19,038 nt of DNA from CAZFZQ01 sp964522845 (GCA_964522845.1 CAZFZQ010000012.1:1-19038); one strand, 5' to 3'. Shown: positions 6,541 through 13,948, counted from the first letter of the stretch. The notes: a model not told the origin generated them from the sequence alone. Program-made: numbers and translations.

Positions 6541-6567
6541 CCCGCTCCGAATGGCGGGTTTTTTTTA
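6541..6567 (+). terminator. Intrinsic terminator of the small membrane-protein cassette
   Basis: CCCGC (6541-6545) pairs with GCGGG (6554-6558), extendable by a T-G pair, and eight T follow (6559-6566). It starts right after the last gene's stop codon. Confidence 0.85.
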
Positions 6568-6570
6568 TTC

Positions 6571-6579
6571 TGTTATAAT
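6571..6579 (+). promoter_or_regulatory. Extended -10 promoter (TGTTATAAT)
   Basis: TG-N-TATAAT, with TATAAT at 6574-6579, lies 6 nt before the ATG at 6586. With the usual 6-7 nt from the -10 box to the start site, transcription would begin at or next to the start codon. No convincing -35 box is visible. Confidence 0.65.
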
Positions 6580-6585
6580 ATAAAT

Positions 6586-7143
6586 ATGAAGCTACCGTCT
6601 TTGCCACAATTAGACGCGGGGAGTGTTTTTGATACGGTTAAGGGTTTTAATTTCGGCGCGCCAAGCTGGGACATATTTATTTTGATTTTTTTCGTGGTAG
6701 CGGTTTTTATTTACGGATTTGCCTTGGGGCGCAACAGAATCGTCGTGATTTTGATTGCAATTTATATGGCGCTCGCAGTGGTGAATACCGCGCCGTTTTT
6801 GAACAAGTGGATGGAAGAAGCGCTGAAATTTAATAATATCGGCCAAATTTTCGCGGTTAAGCTCGGGCTGTTTTTAGTTGTTTTTGCCCTGCTTTTCTTT
6901 TTATTCGGCAGAAGCCGCCTGCTTTTTTCCGTCAGTTCTGACCAACGGCACAGCGGGTGGTGGCAGATTCCGATTTTTTCTATTCTGCATATTGGTTTGC
7001 TTTTATCCATTACGCTTTCATTTTTGCCGCCGGATTCATTGTTGCATTTGTCATCTTTGACCCGCGAAATTTTTACATCCGATATTGGAAAATTTGTCTG
7101 GATAACCGCGCCCATAGCCGCTATGATTATTTTACCGGAATAA
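6586..7143 (+). CDS. Polytopic membrane protein (185 aa), unknown
   Basis: The 185-residue protein has about five hydrophobic segments (roughly residues 27-48, 50-70, 86-108, 125-147 and 165-183) after a short polar N-terminus. No SD precedes it and the -10 box is only 6 nt upstream, so the mRNA is probably leaderless. It is the first gene of a run that continues with another membrane protein and the clp-like gene. The second copy of the palindromic repeat begins directly after its stop codon, and the last codons (GAA TAA) match those where the repeat abuts dnaJ. No family is recognised; partnership with the downstream ATPase is inferred from position only. Confidence 0.78.
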   Translation: MKLPSLPQLDAGSVFDTVKGFNFGAPSWDIFILIFFVVAVFIYGFALGRNRIVVILIAIYMALAVVNTAPFLNKWMEEALKFNNIGQIFAVKLGLFLVVFALLFFLFGRSRLLFSVSSDQRHSGWWQIPIFSILHIGLLLSITLSFLPPDSLLHLSSLTREIFTSDIGKFVWITAPIAAMIILPE

Positions 7144-7228
7144 GGATAATGCGAATGGCGGGTACGCCCACTAATAATGCTAATAATATTCGCGTTATTC
7201 GTGGCGCTAATGCGCATTAGCATTATCC
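7144..7228. repeat. 85-bp palindromic repeat, copy 2
   Basis: It shares 41 of the first 44 bases and the last 14 bases (CATTAGCATTATCC) with the copy at 5812-5895, and has the same outer-arm and inner-hairpin plan. Like copy 1 it begins directly after a stop codon, preceded by GGAATA. Confidence 0.9.
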
Positions 7229-7250
7229 AGGCCATGCAAATTATACGAAT

Positions 7251-7610
7251 ATGTCAATCCTTAAATTATTATTTATCGACACCCTGCTTGATATATTGTA
7301 CTTCCCCCTCTGGTGGTATTCCCGCGGGATGGTTTTGGCGCTTCTGTGGGCGGGGCGGGAGATCGGTGAAGTGCAGGAATTTTTGGGTCTTGACATTTGG
7401 ATAAAAAATTTGTTCAAGCCCATGTACGGACAGCGCGACATCGCCGGAAAAATCATCAGTTTTTTTATGCGTTTGTTTCAAATTATTTTCCGGTCGTTTG
7501 CGTTTTTGGGATTCAGTTTGTTTTATGTTTTATTATTTTTAATTTATTTAGCATTGCCGGTTTTTATAATTTATAGCGCATTTTTCCATCTGCCGGGAAT
7601 GTTTAAATAA
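7251..7610 (+). CDS. Membrane protein (119 aa) upstream of the clp-like gene, unknown
   Basis: The 119-residue protein has an N-terminal hydrophobic region (about residues 4-34, with LLFIDTLLDILYFPLWWYS), a central amphipathic part with IWIKNLFKPMYGQRDIAGK, and a long C-terminal hydrophobic region (about 74-115) that may be two helices. No SD is seen. A weak TATAC-like box lies just upstream, 3' of the palindromic repeat. Only 2 nt separate its stop from the clp-like ATG, which strongly suggests co-transcription and coupled translation. It is probably a membrane partner of that ATPase, but this rests on gene order. The family is not recognised. Confidence 0.78.
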   Translation: MSILKLLFIDTLLDILYFPLWWYSRGMVLALLWAGREIGEVQEFLGLDIWIKNLFKPMYGQRDIAGKIISFFMRLFQIIFRSFAFLGFSLFYVLLFLIYLALPVFIIYSAFFHLPGMFK

Positions 7611-7612
7611 TT

Positions 7613-10348
7613 ATGCCTAAAAAACAACCGGAAAATAATTTACTTATCTGCGAGACCTGCCAAGGCACGGGATTTTTGGGCGCGCATAAATGCGGAAATT
7701 GCAAAAGCAAAGGCGCGGGTGTTTTTGTTTATCCCTCGAAGCCCGAAGGGCGAAGTGGGGCTGGAAATTATTTTCTATATTGGGGCGGAGTAAAAAACGC
7801 TAATGACGTCATGGTGGAACGCGCCCGGCGCGCGATAAACAAAATAATAGACGCCGCACTGATAATTTTTGGCGCCGGAAGTTTTGCCAATTTATTTTAT
7901 TTAGGTTACGCGCAAGGTTTCCATAATATTGCCGACCCGGCTTGGTGGATGAAACCGAACCGCGCCGCGTTTTTATTTTTCACCGGCGTTTTAGCGTTTT
8001 TATATTTTGCCGCGAGAGCGACACGGGTGGCGCATAAATATGAAAAGGCCATGGGCGTAAGTTTTGGGCAAAAACTGGAAATATTGCCAGCCCTTACTTG
8101 GGATGATGTAAAAAAATATAAATCAATTGATATTTCACGGGCTTTCAGTTTGGGAGCGGAACGGTCGCTTGAAGTCGCGCTTTTGTCCGCGAAAAAGAAA
8201 AAACACGCGGTCGGCGCGGAAGATTTATTTTTGGCATTACTCACGCGTTCAAAAATAAAAATAATTTTTGGCCGGCTGGGCATGGCCGTAAAAACAGTAG
8301 CTGAAAAAGTGGCTCGTAATATTGCCGAAGGCCAAGACCGCAATATTACAATTGCTCCGCAAACTTTGGAAATTTTATGCAAAGCATATCTTGAATCGGC
8401 GCGGCGCGGAAGCCGGAAGGTGGAAGTAAATCTTATTTTGCTCCAAGCGGCCAAGGCATCAGAATTTTTAACAGAAGTTTTGTATGATTTGGATATTGAT
8501 AATAAAAAATTGGAAAACGTGGTGAAGTGGATTGAAATCCAGGACAAATTGTATGAACGATACGTGGAATTTAAGAAGGCGTCGCTTTTCCGCGGAAAAG
8601 GTTCTATGAATCGCGCCATGACCGCGCTTCAGACGCCGGCACTGGATCGCGTGAGCACAGATCTCACGTTTTTGGCTAAGCGCGGAATGATTGATTTTTG
8701 CATCGGGCGTGAAGAAATTTTTGAAAATGTTTTAAGAATTATTGAATCCGGCGGGCGCGGGGCGGTGCTTGTTGGCGAACGGGGCGTGGGCAAATCCGCG
8801 GTGGTGGAAGGCGTGGCGGAACTGATGATAAAAGAAGATGTGCCAAAAGTTTTGCAGGATAAGCGTTTGGTTTCCATATCATTATCAGAAATTATGGGCG
8901 GGACGTCGGGCAAAGAGGCGGGACAGAAATTGATGGCCGCGATAGAAGACGCCATGCGCGCGGGAAATATCGTTTTGGATATTTCCAACTTGGAATATTT
9001 TGCCAATGAAGGCGCGGCGCCATTGGCCGCTCTTTTGGCCGAAGAACTGCAAAGATACAAATTACCGGTACTGGCTACCACTACGCCCGAGGGCTACAAA
9101 CAAGTAGTTGAGGGCACGGCGCTCGCGGGAATTTTTGAGCGCGTGGATGTGGATGAACCGGACACCAATTTGGCAATTCAAATTTTGGAAGCCGAGTCCG
9201 GCGGTATTGAATTTAAGAGGCAAGTTTATTTTTCATATGACGCGCTGTCATCCGCGGTAAAATTGTCGGATAAATATTTACACGAGCGGTTTTTGCCGGA
9301 CAAGGCCATAGAAATTATAAAAGAAGCCGCGCTTTACGTGCAAAATAAACGCGGGAAAAATTCCGTAGTCGGGCGCGAAGATATCGCCAAAGTGGTAAGT
9401 GAAAAAGGCAAAGTGCCGGTCACGTCAATCACGGAATCGGACCGCGATAAATTATTAAAATTGGAAGAAGTTATCCACGAGCGGATTATCGGGCAGGCGG
9501 AAGCTGTGGATATGGTTTCGGCCGCGCTTCGGCGGGTGGGCGCGGGCATGCACGAGGGCAAACGACCGATTGCCAACTTTTTATTTTTAGGGCCAACGGG
9601 CGTAGGCAAAACCGAGCTGGCAAAAACTATTGCCGAAGTATTTTTTGGCGGAGAGGACGCCATGATCCGCGTGGATATGTCCGAATACCAGGAAAAACAG
9701 AGCTTATATCGTATGATCGGCAACGCGGGCGAGGCCGGATCTTTGACTGAAGAAGTGCGCAAAAAGCCCTTCGCGCTTCTATTATTAGATGAAATAGAAA
9801 AGGCGAGCCCAGATATCCTTAATTTGTTTTTACAAGTTATGGACGACGGACGCCTCACTGACGGCAAGGGCAGAACAGTTGATTTTACCAATTTGATTAT
9901 CGTCGCCACTTCCAACGCGGGCAGTGATTTTATCGCCAAGGAAGTTAACAAGAGAACCGCGATTGAAGAAATAAAAAATAAACTTTTGGAAGAAAAACTT
10001 TCCGCTTATTTTCGGCCGGAATTTTTAAACCGCTTTGACGGCGTGATTGTTTTCCGTCCGCTCGCCTCGGATGAAATTGTGCGGATTGCGGAACTTTTGA
10101 TTAAAAAAATCGCCAAGAAAATGTCCGACAAGGGTATTGAGCTGGTTGTGGATAAGTCCGCATTGGAAGAGCTCGCCAAGCTTGGTTTTGACCCGAAATT
10201 CGGCGCCAGGCCCTTGCGGCGCGTGCTGGCAAAAGAAGTGGAAGACCGCTTGGCAAATATGATTTTGCAAAACAAGCTGAAAAGAAGAGATAGGGTGACA
10301 TTCAAGAGTTTGGCTGATGTGGAAATTACGGGTGGAAAGAAATTATAA
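7613..10348 (+). CDS. Membrane-anchored Clp-like double AAA+ protein with degenerate first ATPase site
   Basis: This 911-residue protein is related to ClpC/ClpB but rebuilt. Order: a zinc ribbon (CETCQGTG..CGNCKSKG, about residues 14-34), two membrane helices (about 76-99 and 118-136), a Clp N-like helical domain (about 180-300), and two AAA+ modules. Module 1 has Walker A GERGVGKS (388-395), but Walker B reads LDIS (D456, then Ile for the catalytic Glu), the arginine-finger region reads ALAGIFER instead of ALERRF, and pore loop 1 lacks its aromatic residue (GGTSGKEAG, 429-437). Module 2 has intact Walker A (GPTGVGKT, 660-667), Walker B DE (726-727), FRPEFLNRF and GARPLRR, but the GYVG pore loop is missing (IGNAGEAGSLTE, 702-713). 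No coiled-coil middle domain or ClpP-docking tripeptide is seen. Residues 41-49 come from an in-frame palindromic repeat. Likely a membrane-tethered ATPase; role unknown. Confidence 0.88.
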   Translation: MPKKQPENNLLICETCQGTGFLGAHKCGNCKSKGAGVFVYPSKPEGRSGAGNYFLYWGGVKNANDVMVERARRAINKIIDAALIIFGAGSFANLFYLGYAQGFHNIADPAWWMKPNRAAFLFFTGVLAFLYFAARATRVAHKYEKAMGVSFGQKLEILPALTWDDVKKYKSIDISRAFSLGAERSLEVALLSAKKKKHAVGAEDLFLALLTRSKIKIIFGRLGMAVKTVAEKVARNIAEGQDRNITIAPQTLEILCKAYLESARRGSRKVEVNLILLQAAKASEFLTEVLYDLDIDNKKLENVVKWIEIQDKLYERYVEFKKASLFRGKGSMNRAMTALQTPALDRVSTDLTFLAKRGMIDFCIGREEIFENVLRIIESGGRGAVLVGERGVGKSAVVEGVAELMIKEDVPKVLQDKRLVSISLSEIMGGTSGKEAGQKLMAAIEDAMRAGNIVLDISNLEYFANEGAAPLAALLAEELQRYKLPVLATTTPEGYKQVVEGTALAGIFERVDVDEPDTNLAIQILEAESGGIEFKRQVYFSYDALSSAVKLSDKYLHERFLPDKAIEIIKEAALYVQNKRGKNSVVGREDIAKVVSEKGKVPVTSITESDRDKLLKLEEVIHERIIGQAEAVDMVSAALRRVGAGMHEGKRPIANFLFLGPTGVGKTELAKTIAEVFFGGEDAMIRVDMSEYQEKQSLYRMIGNAGEAGSLTEEVRKKPFALLLLDEIEKASPDILNLFLQVMDDGRLTDGKGRTVDFTNLIIVATSNAGSDFIAKEVNKRTAIEEIKNKLLEEKLSAYFRPEFLNRFDGVIVFRPLASDEIVRIAELLIKKIAKKMSDKGIELVVDKSALEELAKLGFDPKFGARPLRRVLAKEVEDRLANMILQNKLKRRDRVTFKSLADVEITGGKKL
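7733..7759 (-). repeat. In-frame palindromic repeat inside the clp-like gene
   Basis: Read on the minus strand, 7759-7733 begins CCCACTTCGCC and ends GGCTTCGAGGG. This is the same core as the intergenic copies at 1232-1253 and 14587-14608, except for a short central difference. It starts on a codon boundary and spans exactly nine codons (PSKPEGRSG) between the zinc ribbon and first membrane helix. Confidence 0.7.
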
Positions 10349-10396
10349 ATTTATCAATTTCCGCTCTTTGACAACCGCGGAAAAAGGAGAGAGGCA

Positions 10397-11716
10397 ATGG
10401 GAAGGGCAACGCTGTTCACGTTTTTGTTTTTGGTGGGGTGTGTTCATTTGCAGCCGGTTCAAGGGGCCGATGGCCGCATTAACATCAAATTTTGCCGGAA
10501 CGCGACGCAAAAAGAAAAGCGCGACTTTTTTGCAAGACACAATCTTACAGCGGTGGCGCAAAATATTTTCGGATATGATGTGGCGGAATGGCGGGGACAG
10601 ACGCCAAGGATTATCAAACCGCTATTTAAAGCCGTTGACCATTGCACGGGGAAAAATCCTCCGGACGAAATGCTGGTGCGTGACTTTGAAGTGGAACGCA
10701 AGCGGCTGACGCGTCCGGTTTTGGTACGGCGACTTGCCCCCAAAAAAATCAAAAAGACCCCAGTCCTCGCAAAAGTCAGCACGCCTTGGGTTGAAGCCCT
10801 TATTCAGTCCGAAAAAGCTCATAAGTTTTTGGACGAAAAGGGTGTCGCTCTTTGGGCAAACGGCATTGTATTTGCCGATGAGGGAATAAATTTTTCACAC
10901 CCGGATATCAAGCCGGCGCTAAAATACGGCAATGATAAAAAACCGATTTTTTGGATGGCCAAAGGAAGAAGGATTTCCGATTTTGAAGGAGGACATTGCG
11001 GTTTCGTTGCTTGTCTTGCGGCCGGATACCGCGATGGCAAGGGCGCTGAAGGTGTCGCCGCAAAAAATGCTTACATTCTTCCGCTCATGTTGAGATTTGG
11101 ATTGCACAGCGGTTCTTTTGTGTCGGATCTGGCCATTGGGCTTGCTCATTATATGGAACTGGAAAAAAAAGGCGAGATTTCTTTCCACGTTGTTAATATG
11201 AGTTTTACTTTAGGGCAAGATTCCCGTATTGTTTACGCGGCCATGAAACATATGAAAGAAAAGCTTTTCGTTGTTGCCGGAGGCAACAGTGGATTTGATA
11301 ACATCCCGAAAAATATTGACGAAGATAAAAATTGGCCGGCAAGTTGGGAACTGCCCAATATCATCACTGTCATCGCTACTGACAAAGACGATAACTTCGC
11401 CATTAATGTGTCCAATTACGGGCCGACGAGAGTTGATATCGCGGCGCCAGGCGAAAATGTGGCGAGTTGCAAGGATAAGGATGGTTACGCAATCCAGAGC
11501 GGTACTTCTTTTTCTACGGCTCTTGTTTCCGGAGCCGTTTCGCTTCTGTATTCCATCAATCCATTTATGGATGAAGAATCGGCAAAATACGCCCTTTTGC
11601 TCGGTGCGACCGCAAAGCACAATCTGATGGACAGAGTCAGAAAGGGCAGGCGGCTGGATGTTTACGCTTCCGCAAGATTAGTCTACGACCTGATGTATGG
11701 GTTGTATGAAAAATAA
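10397..11716 (+). CDS. Subtilisin-like serine protease (S8 family), probable lipoprotein or secreted
   Basis: The 439-residue protein has an export signal (MGRATLFTFLFLVGC). LVGC at 12-15 fits a lipobox, though signal peptidase I cleavage after VQG is an alternative. About residues 25-130 look like a propeptide or N-terminal region. The S8 catalytic set is present: Asp161 (FADEGINFSHPD), His200 (GGHCGFVACLAAG), oxyanion Asn297 (AGGNSG) and Ser371 (SGTSFSTALVSG). The His motif is unusual: HCGFVAC replaces the common HGTHVAG. An SD (AAGGAG, 10384-10389) sits 7 nt before the ATG. It begins 48 nt after the clp-like gene and ends at a strong terminator, so it may close that transcript. It probably degrades envelope or external proteins; the substrate is unknown. 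Confidence 0.9.
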   Translation: MGRATLFTFLFLVGCVHLQPVQGADGRINIKFCRNATQKEKRDFFARHNLTAVAQNIFGYDVAEWRGQTPRIIKPLFKAVDHCTGKNPPDEMLVRDFEVERKRLTRPVLVRRLAPKKIKKTPVLAKVSTPWVEALIQSEKAHKFLDEKGVALWANGIVFADEGINFSHPDIKPALKYGNDKKPIFWMAKGRRISDFEGGHCGFVACLAAGYRDGKGAEGVAAKNAYILPLMLRFGLHSGSFVSDLAIGLAHYMELEKKGEISFHVVNMSFTLGQDSRIVYAAMKHMKEKLFVVAGGNSGFDNIPKNIDEDKNWPASWELPNIITVIATDKDDNFAINVSNYGPTRVDIAAPGENVASCKDKDGYAIQSGTSFSTALVSGAVSLLYSINPFMDEESAKYALLLGATAKHNLMDRVRKGRRLDVYASARLVYDLMYGLYEK

Positions 11717-11720
11717 CTCA

Positions 11721-11775
11721 CGCTCCGCGCCTCCGTTCTTCGCTAAAGCTTCGAAGGACAGGGCGGAGTTTTTTT
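11721..11775 (+). terminator. Intrinsic terminator of the S8 protease gene, built on a repeat
   Basis: CTCCGC (about 11723-11728) pairs with GCGGAG (11763-11768), followed by seven T. The interior (11738-11762) is a diverged copy of the repeat core plus tail (CTTCGCTAAAGCTTCGAAGG, then ACAGG), 21 of 25 bases matching the copy at 14590-14614. Confidence 0.75.
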
Positions 11776-11794
11776 ATATTTTATAAAATTGGGA

Positions 11795-11800
11795 TATAAT
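11795..11800 (+). promoter_or_regulatory. TATAAT -10 box for the WecA-like gene
   Basis: TATAAT lies 10 nt before the ATG at 11811, directly after the upstream terminator, and no SD is present. The predicted leader is only a few nucleotides. No clear -35 box is seen. Confidence 0.6.
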
Positions 11801-11810
11801 AATAAGCAAT

Positions 11811-12884
11811 ATGTTATATTTGGCGACATTTGTTTTGGCCGCACTTCTTAGTTTTTTATTTACGCTGGCGGTTCGCCGGCTCGCCATGCGTTTTAAAATA
11901 CAGGACGCACCGGTTGGCGAGAGAAAACAACACGTGAGAGCCGTGCCGCTTTTGGGAGGGTTGGCGCCGTTTGTCGCGTTTTTTGGCATGGCGTTTTTTT
12001 TAATTTACATAAAAATAATTCCCACTTCGCTCGCTTCGCCTTTGGTGTGGCTAAGTTACTCCGCGGCGCTTATAATGCTTGGCGGATTTTTTGATGATAA
12101 ATATTCTCTTCCGCCAAAGCGCCAAATCTGGTTTCCTTTGGCCGCCATCGCGGTCGCGGTTTTTTATGGCGGCACGCGCATCCATCTCATCACTAATCCC
12201 TATGGCGGAGTTTTATTTCTTATTCCGGCAGTTTCTTTGGTTTTAAGTTTTTTGTGGCTTTTTATTATTACTTACACAACAAAAATTTTGGACGGTTTGG
12301 ACGGCTTGGTGTCCGGCACGGTGGCAATCGGCGCGCTCACAATTTTTCTTTTCACCACTCTTACTAATTTCAAAGAAGCCGGACTGTCTTATCTCGCCAT
12401 TGTTTTAGCCGGCGTTTTTATTGGATTTTTGATTTTGAATTATTATCCGGTCCCACTTCGCCCGCCCTTCGCATGGAGCTACGGAGCGGCGCAGCAAGGC
12501 TTCGCGGGACAGGCCAAGATTTTTTTGGGCGAAGGCGGAAGTTTGTTTGCCGGTTTTATTTTGGGCGGTTTGGCAATTATGACCGGCGCGAAAATCGCGG
12601 TGACACTTATGGTTTTGGCATTGCCGTTGATTGATTTGCTTGCCGTAATTATTAAACGAATTATAAAAAAGAAGCCGTTTTGGAAAGGCGACCGCTTGCA
12701 CCTGCATTATTTATTGGTGGATAGGGGATGGAAGCCGCAGCATGTGGTTTATCTGTTTTGGGGGCTTTCCGCGGCCATGGGGCTGATTGCTGTTTTTTTG
12801 CCGAGCGGGGGGAAGGTCGCGAGTTTGATTTTAATTTCAATAATATTTTTTGCAGTTGATATCTTCGGGTTTAAAGAAAAATAA
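11811..12884 (+). CDS. WecA/TagO/MraY-family polyprenyl-phosphate sugar-1-phosphate transferase
   Basis: Members of this family move a sugar phosphate (often GlcNAc-1-P) from a UDP-sugar to undecaprenyl phosphate on the inner membrane face, starting cell-surface glycan synthesis. The 357-residue protein is polytopic (about ten or eleven hydrophobic segments) and carries the family motifs: GGFFDDKYSLPPKRQI, KILDGLDGLVSG, AKIFLGEGGS and the His motif GDRLHLHYLLVDRG. These fit WecA/TagO better than MraY. Oddities: the usual Asp of GDxGS is Glu (LGEGGS), and just before it 20 residues (215-234, starting PLRPPFAW) come from an in-frame palindromic repeat where relatives read directly from N-x-x-P to AKIF. 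The exact sugar substrate cannot be told. Confidence 0.88.
   Translation: MLYLATFVLAALLSFLFTLAVRRLAMRFKIQDAPVGERKQHVRAVPLLGGLAPFVAFFGMAFFLIYIKIIPTSLASPLVWLSYSAALIMLGGFFDDKYSLPPKRQIWFPLAAIAVAVFYGGTRIHLITNPYGGVLFLIPAVSLVLSFLWLFIITYTTKILDGLDGLVSGTVAIGALTIFLFTTLTNFKEAGLSYLAIVLAGVFIGFLILNYYPVPLRPPFAWSYGAAQQGFAGQAKIFLGEGGSLFAGFILGGLAIMTGAKIAVTLMVLALPLIDLLAVIIKRIIKKKPFWKGDRLHLHYLLVDRGWKPQHVVYLFWGLSAAMGLIAVFLPSGGKVASLILISIIFFAVDIFGFKEK
12453..12512 (+). repeat. Split palindromic repeat inserted in frame in the WecA-like gene
   Basis: CCACTTCGC (12453-12461) and CAAGGCTTCGCGGGACAGG (12495-12513) are the two parts of the core plus tail found intact at 14587-14614. They are separated by 33 bp (12462-12494) with partial self-complementarity. 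The 60-bp unit is 20 codons in phase 0 and the 33-bp interruption is 11 codons. It sits beside a catalytic loop. Confidence 0.72.
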
Positions 12885-12901
12885 AAATTATTTTAATTTT
12901 G

Positions 12902-12910
12902 TGATATAAT
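12902..12910 (+). promoter_or_regulatory. Extended -10 promoter for pilM (TGATATAAT)
   Basis: TG-N-TATAAT with TATAAT at 12905-12910, 8 nt before the pilM ATG at 12919. No SD is present, so the transcript is probably leaderless or nearly so. Confidence 0.62.
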
Positions 12911-12918
12911 AATAGTAT

Positions 12919-13935
12919 ATGGCCAAAGATTTAAATTATATCGGTGTTGATATCGGAGCGTCCGGCATTAAGATCGTAGAACTTGCCAATGAAGGCGGGC
13001 GGGCGCGGCTCATTACTTTTGGTTTTTCCGAATATGAAGCGCAAAGCGCGACTGACGCCTTGGACAATCCCGAAGCTAAAGGAAAAGAGCTGGCGGAACT
13101 TGCGGCAAAGGCCGGCGCCACCACTAAGCGGGCGGTGACCGGGCTGCCAATGGCTTCGGTTTTTAGCACGCTTTTTACATTTCCCGAGGGCACGGAAAAA
13201 GGCCTGGAAGATATGATAAAGAGCAAAGCAAAAAAATTATCGCCAATTCCCGAAGACGACCTAGTTTTGGATTGGAAAAAATTGGCGCCACAGCCCAATG
13301 AAAAAATGGTAAAAGTGGCGGTAACCGCCGCGTCGCGTAAAATGATAGAAAAATATATGCAACTATTCCGCGCTTCGGGGCTTACGCTTCTGAGTTTGGA
13401 AACCGAAGCCTATGCTTTGGTGCGCGCGCTTTTGGGAAAAGACCGGGCTCCGGCAATGATTGTTGATATTGGTTCCATCAAAACCAATATTTTGATGGTT
13501 AAGGATGGGGTTCCGGTTATCCACAGGACGGTTAAAGCCGGCGGGCGGGATATTAGCAATTTTTTGTCTGAAAAAATGAAAGTTGACCTAAAGCAGGCCG
13601 AAGAAATGAAGAAAAATTTGAGTTTGGGCAAGCTTGCCGGCGCGGAAGCGGCTCTGGGGCAAATAGTGGAACCCATCGTTAATGAAATAAAGTTTTGCGA
13701 ATCGCTTTATAATGAGCAATATCAAGATGGAAAGATTGAAAAAGTGGTTTTAACCGGCGGCTCATCACTTATTGTTGGTTTATCAGACGCGTTAAGGCAA
13801 GCCACCGGGCTCCGCGTATTTATCGGCGATCCATGGGCGCGGGTGATTTATCCGGACGACCTGAGGCCGGCCCTGGACAAGAATGGCCCCGGCTTGACTA
13901 TTTCCGTAGGCCTTGCGATGCGCGATATTCTGTAA
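12919..13935 (+). CDS. pilM: Type IV pilus assembly ATPase-fold protein PilM
   Basis: PilM is an actin-fold cytoplasmic protein that docks to the PilN tail and links the pilus alignment complex to the assembly machinery. The 338-residue protein starts LNYIGVDIGASGIKIVEL, the phosphate-1 loop of the actin/FtsA fold. It contains MIVDIGSIKTNILMV (phosphate 2, about residues 180-194) and VVLTGGSSLIVGL (adenosine motif, about 275-287), ending ISVGLAMRDIL, a typical PilM C-terminus. PilN and PilO, its usual neighbours, do not follow; a pilin gene does. There is no SD and the -10 box is 8 nt from the start. Confidence 0.93.
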   Translation: MAKDLNYIGVDIGASGIKIVELANEGGRARLITFGFSEYEAQSATDALDNPEAKGKELAELAAKAGATTKRAVTGLPMASVFSTLFTFPEGTEKGLEDMIKSKAKKLSPIPEDDLVLDWKKLAPQPNEKMVKVAVTAASRKMIEKYMQLFRASGLTLLSLETEAYALVRALLGKDRAPAMIVDIGSIKTNILMVKDGVPVIHRTVKAGGRDISNFLSEKMKVDLKQAEEMKKNLSLGKLAGAEAALGQIVEPIVNEIKFCESLYNEQYQDGKIEKVVLTGGSSLIVGLSDALRQATGLRVFIGDPWARVIYPDDLRPALDKNGPGLTISVGLAMRDIL

Positions 13936-13939
13936 TTTG

Positions 13940-13948
13940 TGGTATAAT
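13940..13948 (+). promoter_or_regulatory. Extended -10 promoter for the pilin gene (TGGTATAAT)
   Basis: TATAAT at 13943-13948 with an upstream TG, just after the pilM stop. Unlike the other promoters here it gives a roughly 100-nt leader. A strong separate promoter suits an abundant structural protein. Confidence 0.65.

Noticed and set aside
5812..7228. Insertion sequence or composite transposon bounded by the two 84/85-bp repeats
   Set aside because: No transposase lies between them and the copies are in direct orientation; they look like independent small elements, though a repeat-bounded cassette cannot be excluded.
10358..10383. Terminator or TTGACA promoter between the clp-like and subtilase genes
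   Set aside because: The 7-bp hairpin TTTCCGC/GCGGAAA has no T-run, and TTGACA at 10368-10373 has no matching -10 box before the start codon.
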